Positions 17,226 through 25,931 of a stretch of 64,000 bases of DNA are shown in pieces. Position 1 is the first letter of the stretch. Every line of letters begins with the position of its first letter. The stretch lies in assembly GCA_018058545.1 (NCBI GenBank), contig JAGOZU010000004.1:1-64000 (forward strand). Direction: 5' to 3'. Below the pieces are notes generated by a model. The model was not told where the DNA came from, did not search any database, and worked only from the letters and a program-made list of their open reading frames with translations. This DNA is from Promineifilum sp. (GTDB lineage: Bacteria > Chloroflexota > Anaerolineae > Promineifilales > Promineifilaceae). A program made the translations under genes and the position numbers.

Positions 17226-18917
17226 ATGACAAATTGGGATCACACAACCGATGTCGTCGTCGTCGGCAGCGGCGGTGGCGGGATGACGGCCGCGCTGGTG
17301 GCCAAACAAGCCGGACTGGATGTCCTGCTGGTCGAAAAGTCGGAATACTACGGCGGCTCGACCGCCCTGTCCGGCGGCGGTCTGTGGATTCCCAACAACT
17401 ACCTGCTGCAGCGCGACGGCCTCGACGACTCTCTCGACAAAGCGCGCACCTATCTGCAACATACCGTCGGAGACCGCACGCCCCAATCCTTGCAGGACGC
17501 CTATCTGATCAACGCGCCGGAAATGGTGAAATATCTGGCTGCCAATTCACAGGTCCGCTTCCATCGCTCGGTCGGATATGCCGATTACTACCCCGAGCGG
17601 CCGGGCGGCATGGCTGACGGCCGGGCGATCGAAGGCTCGCCTTTCGACGGCAACAAGCTGGGCGACGATCTGGCTCAACTGCGCCCCATGAGCATCGAAG
17701 TTCCGGCCGGGCTGGCCTTCACCGCGAGCGAATACAACAAGCTGGGCATGATCACCTCCACCTGGGCCGGCAAGCGGGTCGCCCTCAAGGTAGGCGCGCG
17801 CACGGTGGTCAATATGCTGACCGGCGTCCGACTGCTGGCCCTGGGACAGGCGTTGATCGCCCGGCTGCGCCTGTCGCTCAAGGATGAGAACGTGCCTCTC
17901 TGGCTGAACGCGCCGCTGAAAGACCTGATCGTCGAGGACGGCGCCGTCACGGGCATCGTTGTCGAGAGAGACGGCCGGCCGCAGTCGATCCATGCCCGCA
18001 AGGGTGTAATCCTGGCTGCGGGTGGCTTTGCCCATAATCAGGCGATGCGCGAGCAATATCAGAAAGCGCCCGTCGACCACACCTGGAGTTCCGCCAACCC
18101 GACCAACACCGGCGACGCGATCCAGCTGGGCATGAAACTGGGGGCGAAGATCGACCTGATGGACGACGCCTGGTGGGGACCGTCGAGTATGCCGCCCAAT
18201 GCGCCGGTGATGTTCCACGTCGGCGAGCGTTCCTACCCCGGCGCGATCATCGTCAACGCCGACGGTCGGCGGTTCACCAACGAGGCCGCCTCCTACGTCG
18301 AGGTCGTCCACGCCATGTACGAGAAACACACCGCGGAGACCTCCCACATCCCCGCCACCTTCATCATGGACAGTCGCTTTCGCCGAAAATACATCTTCGG
18401 CACGCTGTTCCCCATGCAGCCGATCCCCAAAGCCTACTTCGAGAGCGGCTACTTCAAGCGCGGCGACACGCTGGAAGCGTTGGCCGAGCAATGCGGCCTC
18501 GATCCGGCCAACCTGAGAGAGACAGTCGAGCGCTTCAACCGGTTCGCTCGCGCCGGCGTGGACGAGGATTACCATCGCGGCGACAGCGCCTACGACCGCT
18601 ATTACGGCGACCCGACGGTGAAACCCAACCCCTGCCTCGCGCCCATCGAAGAGCCGCCGTTCTATGCGGTGCAGATGGTGCCCGGCGACCTGGGCACGAA
18701 GGGTGGGCTGGTGATGGACGAGCACGCCCGCGTCCTGCGCGAAGACGGATCCGTCATCGCGGGCCTCTATGTGACCGGCAACAACTCGGCCGCCGTCATG
18801 GGCAATACCTACCCCGGCGCGGGTAGCACCATCGGCCCGTCGATGACCTTCGGCTACATCGCCGCCAAACATCTGGCGGGCGGCAAGATTCGGCCCGTGG
18901 GCGAGCCGCCTCGATGA
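17226..18917 (+). CDS. FAD-dependent dehydrogenase (3-ketosteroid dehydrogenase/fumarate reductase flavoprotein family)
   Basis: The 563-residue flavoprotein has the Rossmann FAD motif VVVVGSGGGGMTAALVA (about 10-26) and SEYYGGSTALSGGGLWIP, both typical of KstD-like PF00890 enzymes. The C-terminal FAD contact is NTYPGAGSTIGPSMTFGY. Such enzymes desaturate ketosteroids or related cyclic ketones, or reduce enoates. The natural substrate here is unknown. The ATG at 17226 is preceded by GGAGAG. An upstream in-frame extension would run through the tRNA terminator and is rejected. It appears to be transcribed together with the HAD gene that starts 47 bp later. Confidence 0.88.
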   Translation: MTNWDHTTDVVVVGSGGGGMTAALVAKQAGLDVLLVEKSEYYGGSTALSGGGLWIPNNYLLQRDGLDDSLDKARTYLQHTVGDRTPQSLQDAYLINAPEMVKYLAANSQVRFHRSVGYADYYPERPGGMADGRAIEGSPFDGNKLGDDLAQLRPMSIEVPAGLAFTASEYNKLGMITSTWAGKRVALKVGARTVVNMLTGVRLLALGQALIARLRLSLKDENVPLWLNAPLKDLIVEDGAVTGIVVERDGRPQSIHARKGVILAAGGFAHNQAMREQYQKAPVDHTWSSANPTNTGDAIQLGMKLGAKIDLMDDAWWGPSSMPPNAPVMFHVGERSYPGAIIVNADGRRFTNEAASYVEVVHAMYEKHTAETSHIPATFIMDSRFRRKYIFGTLFPMQPIPKAYFESGYFKRGDTLEALAEQCGLDPANLRETVERFNRFARAGVDEDYHRGDSAYDRYYGDPTVKPNPCLAPIEEPPFYAVQMVPGDLGTKGGLVMDEHARVLREDGSVIAGLYVTGNNSAAVMGNTYPGAGSTIGPSMTFGYIAAKHLAGGKIRPVGEPPR

Positions 18918-18964
18918 AGCCTCGATCAATCTAACCGCCGTACGCCGTGATTCAAACGATCGCC

Positions 18965-19801
18965 ATGACGGAACACCTCACGCCCGCCAGGCTCTATGAC
19001 GCCTACATCTTCGATCTCGACGGCACGTGCTATCTCGGCGACGTCCTGCTGCCCACGGTCGGCGAGACCATCGGACGCCTGCGCCAACTCGGCCGCCGCA
19101 CCGTCTTCCTCTCCAACAACCCCACCCAACCCCGCGAGGTCTACGCCGAACGGCTAACCGAACTGGGCCTGCCCACCCCACCAGAGGACGTAATCAACTC
19201 CTCGATGGTCATGGCCGATTTTCTGAACCGGCACATGCCGGGCGCACGCCTCTTCATCGTCGGCGAGGAACCGCTGCGCCGGGAACTGGCCGAGGCCGGA
19301 TTTGAAATCGTGGGAGGCGAAGGAGATGTCGACACAGTGTCGATCGATGCCGCGACAATCGACGCCGTGATCGCCAGCTTCGATCGCACCTTCGACTATC
19401 GCAAGTTGCAGATCGCCTTCGACGCCATCCGCGCCGGGGCGCGCTTCTTCGCCACCAACGCCGATCGCTATTGCCCCGTGCCCGGTGGCGGCCAACCGGA
19501 CGCTGCGGCGGTGATCGCCGCTATCGAAGCCTGCACAACCGTGAGCGTCGAGGCGGTCGTCGGCAAGCCATCCGCCCACATGGCCGAGGCAGTCCTCGCC
19601 CGGTTGCAACTGTCGCCCCGCCAATGCCTCATGATCGGCGACCGGCTGGAGACGGATGTGCTGCTCGGCCTGAACGCGGGCATGGACGCCGCGCTGACCC
19701 TGACCGGAGCGACAGATGAAACCATGCTGGCTCAATCGGCCGTTCGGCCAACCTATGTCTTGCGGGCGCTTTCCGAACTTATTCCTGTGGATAGCCTTTA
19801 G
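18965..19801 (+). CDS. HAD-IIA family sugar-phosphatase-like hydrolase (NagD/AraL type)
   Basis: The 278-residue cytoplasmic phosphatase shows HAD motif I as YIFDLDGTCYLGD (about 13-25), motif II in FLSNNPTQPR, the class IIA cap in the middle, the motif III lysine in VGKPSAHM and motif IV in MIGDRLETDVLLGLNAG. The family dephosphorylates nucleotides, sugar phosphates or 4-nitrophenyl phosphate. The substrate cannot be inferred. Neither the ATG at 18965 nor the GTG at 18947 has a strong ribosome-binding site. The ATG gives the more usual N-terminus. Confidence 0.88.
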   Translation: MTEHLTPARLYDAYIFDLDGTCYLGDVLLPTVGETIGRLRQLGRRTVFLSNNPTQPREVYAERLTELGLPTPPEDVINSSMVMADFLNRHMPGARLFIVGEEPLRRELAEAGFEIVGGEGDVDTVSIDAATIDAVIASFDRTFDYRKLQIAFDAIRAGARFFATNADRYCPVPGGGQPDAAAVIAAIEACTTVSVEAVVGKPSAHMAEAVLARLQLSPRQCLMIGDRLETDVLLGLNAGMDAALTLTGATDETMLAQSAVRPTYVLRALSELIPVDSL

Positions 19802-19870
19802 AACAAAACCTCAATAATGATCCGTCGCGTAGAGGTTCCGGTACAGTTGGCAGTCGCCTGAGGCACACTA

Positions 19871-20128
19871 TCATGCTACATCTTCTCGCCGCCACTGATA
19901 TGGCTTGCCTTCAGCAGGTAGTTCACGACGGTTGTTAGCGAAAGCAACTATGGCTTCCCATGCCTGAAGACTGCTCCGCACGGCCGATGATGAAGCGCCA
20001 ATTATTTCATGTTCGATAGCTTGTCGAACAATCTCTGCTTCGCTGACACCACTTACCTCAGCGAGGCGGCTCAGCCAATCGGCATGACGACGATGGATGT
20101 ATATCTGTTTCCGCACCATGTCGGTCAT
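19871..20128 (-). CDS. Ribbon-helix-helix (CopG-like) protein, orphan antitoxin candidate
   Basis: This 85-residue protein begins MTDMVRKQIYIHRRHADWL and continues RLAEVSGVSEAEIVRQAIEHEI. This is a beta strand followed by two helices, the MetJ/Arc fold of many antitoxins. The ATG at 20128 has GGAG six bases before it. The TTG at 20140 has no such site. The short C-terminal tail (EGKPYQWRREDVA) resembles antitoxins that partner PIN-domain toxins. No toxin gene follows: only about 70 bp separate it from the convergent HAD gene. Confidence 0.7.
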   Translation of the reverse strand: MTDMVRKQIYIHRRHADWLSRLAEVSGVSEAEIVRQAIEHEIIGASSSAVRSSLQAWEAIVAFANNRRELPAEGKPYQWRREDVA

Positions 20129-20177
20129 AAGCAACTCCAATGATTGAGCCTATACATAATATGGCCATAATCACAAT

Positions 20178-21227
20178 CTATCTCAGTAAAAACCCATCCC
20201 TCAACGGATCATTTGGATCAATCACCCACTCATTCCGCCCCACCACGTAGGCCGTCCCCGATACCTGCGGAATGACGGCCGTGTAGGGGCCGAATATTGT
20301 CTCCTCGACGACCTCGCCGGTGAACGTTGTCCCCAGGATGCTCTCGACGACAAACGGTTCGTTCAGCCCTATCTCCCCTTTCGCGTAATGTAATGCCGCC
20401 CGACCGCTGACCCCCGTGCCCGTCGGGCTGCGATCCACCTCGCCATCGGCAAAGACGCACACCTCCCGTGAATGGTTGGCGGGATCGTGCGGCGGGCCAA
20501 CAAAGATCGTCCCATACAGGAGGCTCAAATCCGGCTCAAACGGATGCTGCGGAATGCCCGCATCCATGACGGCTTGCTTAATGCGGCTGCCCAGATCGAT
20601 GATCCGCCGGAAGTCATCGGCCGCCAGCCCCAGACCGACCTCTTCCGCTCGCACGTAGGCGTAGAACGCTCCACCGAAGGCCAGGTCGTACCGCACATTC
20701 CCCACGCCGGGCACGTCCACCGCCTGGTCGAGGGCGTAGACAAACGACGGCACATTGTGGAAGGAGACATGGGTGACGCGGCCGTCTTCAGCATAATGGG
20801 GGAAGGCGGTGACGCGACCGGCCGGAGTATCCAGCCGCACGACCGAATTAGGGGCGATCAGCCCCGTCTCGATACCGACCTTGACCAGCCCGATGACCCC
20901 GTGGCCGCACATGGTGCTGAAGCCCTCGTTATGGAGGAAAAGGACGCCCAATGTGCCGTCGGGCGTCGTCGGCGTGGTGGGGATGCAGCCGTACATATCG
21001 GCGTGGCCGCGCGGCTCCCACATCAAGGCCGTACGCAGGTGATCCAGATGCTCGCGGGCGTAGCGTCGCCTGGCCAGAATCGTGTCGCCCGGCATCTCCG
21101 GCCAGCCGTCGAGGATGATCCGCAGCGGCTCGCCGGCCGTGTGCGCGTCAATGGTCGTGATCCGGGGCCAATGGGGGGTAGACAACGGCCAATGGTCACT
21201 ATTTCGGGGATTGTTTATCGAGTCCAT
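20178..21227 (-). CDS. Proline racemase family; probable trans-3-hydroxy-L-proline dehydratase
   Basis: The 349-residue enzyme of the proline racemase fold has its first catalytic residue in STMCGHGVIGL (Cys107). At the second site the sequence is DRSPTGTGVSG, with Thr269 where proline and hydroxyproline epimerases carry Cys. The Cys/Thr pair is characteristic of trans-3-hydroxy-L-proline dehydratases, which make pyrroline-2-carboxylate. The N-terminus up to about residue 21 (NSDHWPLSTPHWP) is encoded by a seven-base-repeat patch and replaces the usual short lead-in. AGGA precedes the ATG. It is divergent from dnaK across 185 bp. Confidence 0.85.
   Translation of the reverse strand: MDSINNPRNSDHWPLSTPHWPRITTIDAHTAGEPLRIILDGWPEMPGDTILARRRYAREHLDHLRTALMWEPRGHADMYGCIPTTPTTPDGTLGVLFLHNEGFSTMCGHGVIGLVKVGIETGLIAPNSVVRLDTPAGRVTAFPHYAEDGRVTHVSFHNVPSFVYALDQAVDVPGVGNVRYDLAFGGAFYAYVRAEEVGLGLAADDFRRIIDLGSRIKQAVMDAGIPQHPFEPDLSLLYGTIFVGPPHDPANHSREVCVFADGEVDRSPTGTGVSGRAALHYAKGEIGLNEPFVVESILGTTFTGEVVEETIFGPYTAVIPQVSGTAYVVGRNEWVIDPNDPLRDGFLLR
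21166..21207. repeat. Heptamer repeat patch at the start of the dehydratase gene
   Basis: Six seven-base steps: GGCCAAT, GGGGGGT, AGACAAC, GGCCAAT, GGTCACT, ATTTCGG. An exact GGCCAAT recurs after 21 bases. The patch is translated in the N-terminus of the dehydratase gene. Confidence 0.55.
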
Positions 21228-21372
21228 GGAGTATCCTGCGTATTTCGTTAAACGTGGTTTAGGTTCTTCAGCAGCCTACATATATAACGCATACACACCG
21301 CCAACACAATTCTTACGGCCGTTCGGTATGGTATAGCCAGTCCAAAGAGAAATTACTGGAAGGTCGTCAGCG

Positions 21373-21400
21373 ACTGATCGGCCGTTGACCACCGACCACT
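21373..21400. repeat. Heptamer repeat patch in the dnaK leader
   Basis: Four seven-base steps: ACTGATC, GGCCGTT, GACCACC, GACCACT. They end 12 bp before the dnaK ATG. The units resemble the reverse complement of those at 21187-21200, so the two patches face each other across the intergenic gap. Confidence 0.5.
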
Positions 21401-21412
21401 GGAAGGAACACT

Positions 21413-23296
21413 ATGAGCAAAATCCTGGGAATCGACCTGGGCACAACCAACTCGGTTATGGCGGTGATGGAAGGCGGCGAGCCGGTCGTCATCACCACGG
21501 CCGAGGGCGGCCGCCTGACGCCGTCGATCGTCGCCTTCACCAAGAACGGCGAGCGTCTCGTCGGCCAGACCGCCAAGCGCCAGGCCACAATCAACCCCGA
21601 AAATACGATTTTTTCCGTGAAGCGGTTCATCGGCCGCCATTTCGATGATCCCGAGACCGTGGAAGACCGTCATCGTCTGCCCTACCCCATCGAGAAGGGA
21701 CCGCAGGGCGACGTGCGTATTCGCGTTCCGGTGAAGGACCAGACCTACACGCCGCAGGAGATCTCGGCCATGGTGCTGGCCAAAATGAAGAAAGACGCCG
21801 AGGATTATCTCGGCCAGCCAGTGACCAAAGCCGTCATCACGGTGCCGGCCTACTTTAACGACAGCCAGCGTCAGGCGACGAAAGACGCCGGCCGCATCGC
21901 CGGGCTGGAAGTACTGCGTATCGTCAATGAGCCGACGGCCGCCGCTCTGGCCTATGGGCTGGACAAGAAGGGCGACGAGCGCATCCTGGTATTCGACCTG
22001 GGTGGTGGCACGTTCGACGTGTCCATCCTGGATGTCAGCGAGGGCCTCATCGAGGTCGTCTCCACCCACGGCGACACCCACTTGGGCGGCGACGACTGGG
22101 ACCTGGCCATCGTCGACTGGGTGACGAGCGAGTTCCTGCGCGATCAGGGCATCGACCTGAAGCAGGATCGCCAGGCGTTACAGCGCGTGCGCGAGGCAGC
22201 CGAGAAGGCCAAGGTCGAGCTGTCCTCCACCATGGAGACGGAGATCAACCTGCCATTCGTCACCGCCGACGTCAATGGCCCGAAGCATTTGCAGATGCGC
22301 CTGACCCGCGCCAGGTTCGAGCAACTCACCGACGGACTGGTCGAGCGACTGGTCAAGCCGTTCAACAAGGCGTTGCAGGATGCCGGCATCAACGCCGCCG
22401 ACCTGAACGAGGTGGTGCTGGTGGGCGGTTCCACCCGTATGCCCATGGTGCAGGAGATGGTTCGCAAGCTGACGGGCAAGGAGCCGAACAAGAGCGTCAA
22501 CCCCGATGAGGTTGTAGCCGTGGGCGCGGCCTTGCAGGCGGGCGTGATTGGTGGCGACGTATCCGACGTTCTGTTGCTGGATGTGACCCCTCTGAGCCTG
22601 GGGCTGGAGACGCTGGGCGGTGTCATGACCGCGCTCATCCCGCGCAACACGACCATCCCGACCCGCAAGAGCGAGGTGTTCAGCACGGCCGAGGACAACC
22701 AGACGGCCGTTGACATCCACATTCTGCAGGGCGAGCGGCCGATGGCCAATGACAACAACGTGCTGGGCGTCTTCCGGCTGGAAGGATTGCCGCCCGCGCC
22801 GCGAGGCATCCCGCAGATCGAGGTGACATTCGACATCGACGCCAACGGCATTCTAAACGTGACGGCCAAAGACCGGGCGACCGGCCGCAGCCAGCAGGTG
22901 ACGATCACTGCCAGCACAAATCTGACCGAGAGCGAGATCCAGCGCATGGTGAAGGAAGCCGAGTCCAACGCGGCCGACGACCAGCGTAGCCGGGAACTGA
23001 TCGAGGCGCGCAACACGGCCGACCAGGTCATCTATCAGACCGAAAAGAGCCTGGGGTCGATGAACGGCACCGCTCCGGCGGATACGCGACAGAAGCTCGA
23101 AGGCCAAATCGCTGACCTGCGTCAGGCGATGCAAGGCGAAGATACCGGTCGCATCCGCAGCCTGACCGAGGCCATTCAGCAGGCGGCCATGGCTCTGGGC
23201 GAGGCGATGTATCAGCACCAGTCCCAGCCCGACGCCAACGGCGCGAGCCACGGCGAGGATGAGGATGTCGTCGAGGGTGAATTCGAGGCGGCCTAA
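21413..23296 (+). CDS. dnaK: Chaperone DnaK (Hsp70)
   Basis: The 627-residue Hsp70 is complete. The nucleotide-binding domain opens with [19 protein letters not shown], includes [22 protein letters not shown] and [14 protein letters not shown], and ends near residue 365. The linker contains [19 protein letters not shown]. The substrate-binding domain and helical lid follow, ending in an acidic tail ([11 protein letters not shown]). It folds and protects cytosolic proteins in an ATP cycle with GrpE and DnaJ. Neither partner gene, nor hrcA, is in the window, and no CIRCE element was seen upstream. Length is normal. Confidence 0.97.
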   Translation: MSKILGIDLGTTNSVMAVMEGGEPVVITTAEGGRLTPSIVAFTKNGERLVGQTAKRQATINPENTIFSVKRFIGRHFDDPETVEDRHRLPYPIEKGPQGDVRIRVPVKDQTYTPQEISAMVLAKMKKDAEDYLGQPVTKAVITVPAYFNDSQRQATKDAGRIAGLEVLRIVNEPTAAALAYGLDKKGDERILVFDLGGGTFDVSILDVSEGLIEVVSTHGDTHLGGDDWDLAIVDWVTSEFLRDQGIDLKQDRQALQRVREAAEKAKVELSSTMETEINLPFVTADVNGPKHLQMRLTRARFEQLTDGLVERLVKPFNKALQDAGINAADLNEVVLVGGSTRMPMVQEMVRKLTGKEPNKSVNPDEVVAVGAALQAGVIGGDVSDVLLLDVTPLSLGLETLGGVMTALIPRNTTIPTRKSEVFSTAEDNQTAVDIHILQGERPMANDNNVLGVFRLEGLPPAPRGIPQIEVTFDIDANGILNVTAKDRATGRSQQVTITASTNLTESEIQRMVKEAESNAADDQRSRELIEARNTADQVIYQTEKSLGSMNGTAPADTRQKLEGQIADLRQAMQGEDTGRIRSLTEAIQQAAMALGEAMYQHQSQPDANGASHGEDEDVVEGEFEAA

Positions 23297-23373
23297 ATCA
23301 CAGTTGGGGCGGGTCTGCGACTCAGTCTCTGAGGATACCGGACCGCCTTCATCGTCGAAGGACCGAGGTCCAA

Positions 23374-23404
23374 GGCCGGGGTGAGATTCATACTCACCCC
23401 GGCC
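23374..23404. terminator. Bidirectional terminator between dnaK and a convergent gene
   Basis: A perfect 12-bp GC-rich stem (23374-23385 with 23393-23404) has a 7-nt loop. It sits about 75 bp past both converging genes. The following bases are only moderately T-rich. Confidence 0.75.
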
Positions 23405-23476
23405 GTATTATATACTCCGGATAGCCTCGAGTATCCGGCAACCAAATCAGTCATTCATCACCGACCGGCAAAGTTG

Positions 23477-25546
23477 TCAGGGAACAGCCACATCCAGTAC
23501 AGCAGGCAGGAACAGTGAATAAGTTGCTGTCCCGGGTTGGAAGGCAGCGTTGATGATCATATCTTCCGTGATAGTCACCCAAACTGGATTGCTTTTGCTA
23601 ACAAGGTCGCCGGACCATCCGGCAAAGTAGAACCCTTCGCTCGGGTAAGCCCTCAATTGAACCTCGGTTCCATGACTAAATTCCATCCCCTGCGGGTTTG
23701 TGGTCACAGAACCGCCGCCATCCAGAATATAAACCGTCAATGTGTAGGTCTTTGCCTCAAAGTTGGCGGAGATCGTTTTGTCCCCATCCATAACGATAGT
23801 CAAAGGATTGGTCAAACCGGTCGCATTACCACTCCAGCCGGTAAAGTTGGAACCTTCCCCAGGCACGGCTGTCAAGGTGACTACCTCGCCGTGCAGGTAA
23901 CCGGATTTTGAAGGATTGATATTAACCTCGCCATTGCCGTTCGGCGTGACGTTTAGCTTACGTTCCGGCGCGGCTGTAAACTGGGCCGTCACCTGCGTAT
24001 TCTGGCCAATGACAACATTAACAGGGTTACTCGTGCCGGACACGGCGCCGCTCCAACCACTAAAGAGGTGGCCTAGATCAGGAAATGCCTCCAGTGTTAC
24101 ATTGGTCCCACATTCATACTTTGTCAAATCAGGGTTGGCAGCAACGGAACCGCCACCCTGGGTTATGATTTCCAGGCTACAGTCTTCTACCTTATTGAAG
24201 ATCGCCGTCACCGTTTTATTACTGTTCATGGTGATAGCGGCCGGATTGTCCGTGCCGGTTAAATCACCACTCCAGCCGGCAAACGCTGAACCGGCCGCAG
24301 GTTGGGCGGTCAATTGAACGACATCGCCAAATTGATACGTCGGCCCGGCAGGATTTCGTTGAACTGAGCCGCTACCGGTGCCGGTGGAATGGATAGTGAG
24401 TGTCGGTGACGTCCGTGGCGAAGCCAATTCCACCTTTACATCACCAAAGATGGCGTCGACATAATGGGCCACCAACAGGACAGAACCACCGGACGGTTCA
24501 AATTTACTGCCTGTTCCTTCAATATTCCACACCGTCGGCTCAGCCTCCGTCGACGGCCATACCTTAAAACGATAGGTTGCGGCATTCGCCGGGTTGGCGG
24601 CCGACTGAACCTGGACCTTGAAATAGTAGGTTTTCCCAAAGGTAAGCTTTGGGGTCTCTGGCCACGTACCGATCTTGTAATTTTTTGCGCCGACAAGTTG
24701 CAAACCTTCGGTTTGCTTTTGCCAACGATACCAGGCTAAGGCTCCCATATTCGACCAGCCTGTATAGGGAGGTTGCTGACCCGGAAGGGCGTAATGGCCG
24801 TTCCATCGAGTGAGTATGCCGATGCCGGGGCCATTACCCGCAGAATCAATGCTGTAAATGGTGATGGGCACGGTAACAGTGTAATCCTGCCAGGACATAT
24901 CGCCGATAGCCAGCAATCGGTCAAAGCCAATAATAGTTGCCTTCACGCCACCGCTTTCGAGCTTCCATTGGCCGTCGACCGGTTGGGCCAGGTCAGTGAC
25001 CTTACTGGCCGTGCTCCATTTCCATGTATACGTTCCCGACGTCCAGGTTGCACCGGCGGTAGAATAGACGACCGTCACAGGCAGGTCACTAGCGCCACCT
25101 GTACTGTCAGCGGCTGAAATGAGAACCGTGTTATCGCCGGGTATAAGCTCGGTGTAGTCGATCTGGATATTAAAGTCGCCCGGTTTAGCCAATCGCGGAT
25201 TGTTCGGCCACATTTGCAGTGGAATAGCCGGCCCACCATTTAGGGTGTAGTTAAGGGAAGTGATACTCCCTCCAGAGCTAACGTTGCCAAGTATATTGAC
25301 CCAGGTTTGCGGGACGCTGCGCTTGCCGCCACGTGTACCAAAAATCAGTGGCTGACCATGCCAAACCTGGATTGCCGGCGCATCGGTTGATGCGATTAAT
25401 ACAGGAGAGCTGGAATAATCTCCATTGATATGCGGATCAGTCTGGGCCGCTAACTTATCGCCATTGGCAATACCCATCAAACCCAGAACCAGTATTAATA
25501 AAGTAATAATTCTTGCTTCAGAGCGATTTTTCAATGTCACCACCAA
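23477..25546 (-). CDS. Secreted surface protein with four InlB/Flg_new-type repeats
   Basis: The 689-residue product has an N-terminal signal (IITLLILVLGLMGIANG). A globular region of about 45-350 includes VWHGQPLIFGTRGG, WVNILGNVSSGG, PVDGQWKLESGG and GFDRLLAIGDMSWQDYTV, and may be a lectin-like jelly roll. Four repeats of about 65-70 residues follow, each with the core F.GWSG....NP and a closing A.F (divergent InlB B-repeat type). The C-terminus is YSLFLPAVLDVAVP. The N-terminal region is paralogous to the next gene (25932-28475). It is the last gene of the polysaccharide cluster. A role in the cell wall, sheath or matrix is inferred. Function is unknown. Confidence 0.8.
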   Translation of the reverse strand: MVVTLKNRSEARIITLLILVLGLMGIANGDKLAAQTDPHINGDYSSSPVLIASTDAPAIQVWHGQPLIFGTRGGKRSVPQTWVNILGNVSSGGSITSLNYTLNGGPAIPLQMWPNNPRLAKPGDFNIQIDYTELIPGDNTVLISAADSTGGASDLPVTVVYSTAGATWTSGTYTWKWSTASKVTDLAQPVDGQWKLESGGVKATIIGFDRLLAIGDMSWQDYTVTVPITIYSIDSAGNGPGIGILTRWNGHYALPGQQPPYTGWSNMGALAWYRWQKQTEGLQLVGAKNYKIGTWPETPKLTFGKTYYFKVQVQSAANPANAATYRFKVWPSTEAEPTVWNIEGTGSKFEPSGGSVLLVAHYVDAIFGDVKVELASPRTSPTLTIHSTGTGSGSVQRNPAGPTYQFGDVVQLTAQPAAGSAFAGWSGDLTGTDNPAAITMNSNKTVTAIFNKVEDCSLEIITQGGGSVAANPDLTKYECGTNVTLEAFPDLGHLFSGWSGAVSGTSNPVNVVIGQNTQVTAQFTAAPERKLNVTPNGNGEVNINPSKSGYLHGEVVTLTAVPGEGSNFTGWSGNATGLTNPLTIVMDGDKTISANFEAKTYTLTVYILDGGGSVTTNPQGMEFSHGTEVQLRAYPSEGFYFAGWSGDLVSKSNPVWVTITEDMIINAAFQPGTATYSLFLPAVLDVAVP

Positions 25547-25931
25547 TAATTCACTTTCTCATTTTTCGCGCAAAAATACCATCTGCCCACGCCTGCATCG
25601 ATTATCAAGCTATTTGACAATAAAATGATACAAAAAACGAAGGCTGACGTTCTCATAAAAACTCAGCTCGTATTCAGCTATGTCAAATACCGGCGGCTGA
25701 GGATAATATATCCTCAGCCGCCGGCTCTCATCAATATACCGAATACCTATCCGGCTTTCAGGGTCGCTCTCTCGATGACAATTCAAAGTTCCATGAATTG
25801 CCGCACCTCAGCTTCATGCATCCAAAGTGGAGAGCGAGCTTGATTCAACCTGGTCTCTGGATCGTGTGCGGTAAAGCCTTCTCGCCTGACATATCTCACA
25901 TTAAAGTCGAAGGTAAAAATCATCAGGCCGA
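25547..25931. other. 385-bp intergenic region between the two surface-protein genes
   Basis: It holds the promoter-side leader of the 23477-25546 gene and a strong hairpin at 25690-25724. The rest is AT-rich with no gene I can support. The short open frames are neither conserved-looking nor preceded by ribosome-binding sites. Confidence 0.6.
25690..25724 (-). terminator. Strong hairpin after the 847-residue surface-protein gene
   Basis: A perfect 16-bp stem (25690-25705 with 25709-25724) has a 3-nt loop, about 207 bp past the stop of the gene at 25932. The long distance suggests a long 3' untranslated region or a repeat element serving as terminator. Confidence 0.7.

Noticed and set aside
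17547-18929. 460-codon minus-strand frame opposite the FAD dehydrogenase
   Set aside because: The plus-strand gene has FAD motifs and a ribosome-binding site. The antisense frame has neither.
19802-19870. Toxin gene partner for the ribbon-helix-helix protein
   Set aside because: The space is too small. The short frames (up to about 30 codons) have no PIN or RelE-like residues and run into the HAD gene.
21228-21412. CIRCE element before dnaK
   Set aside because: No TTAGCACTC-N9-GAGTGCTAA-like dyad is present in the gap.
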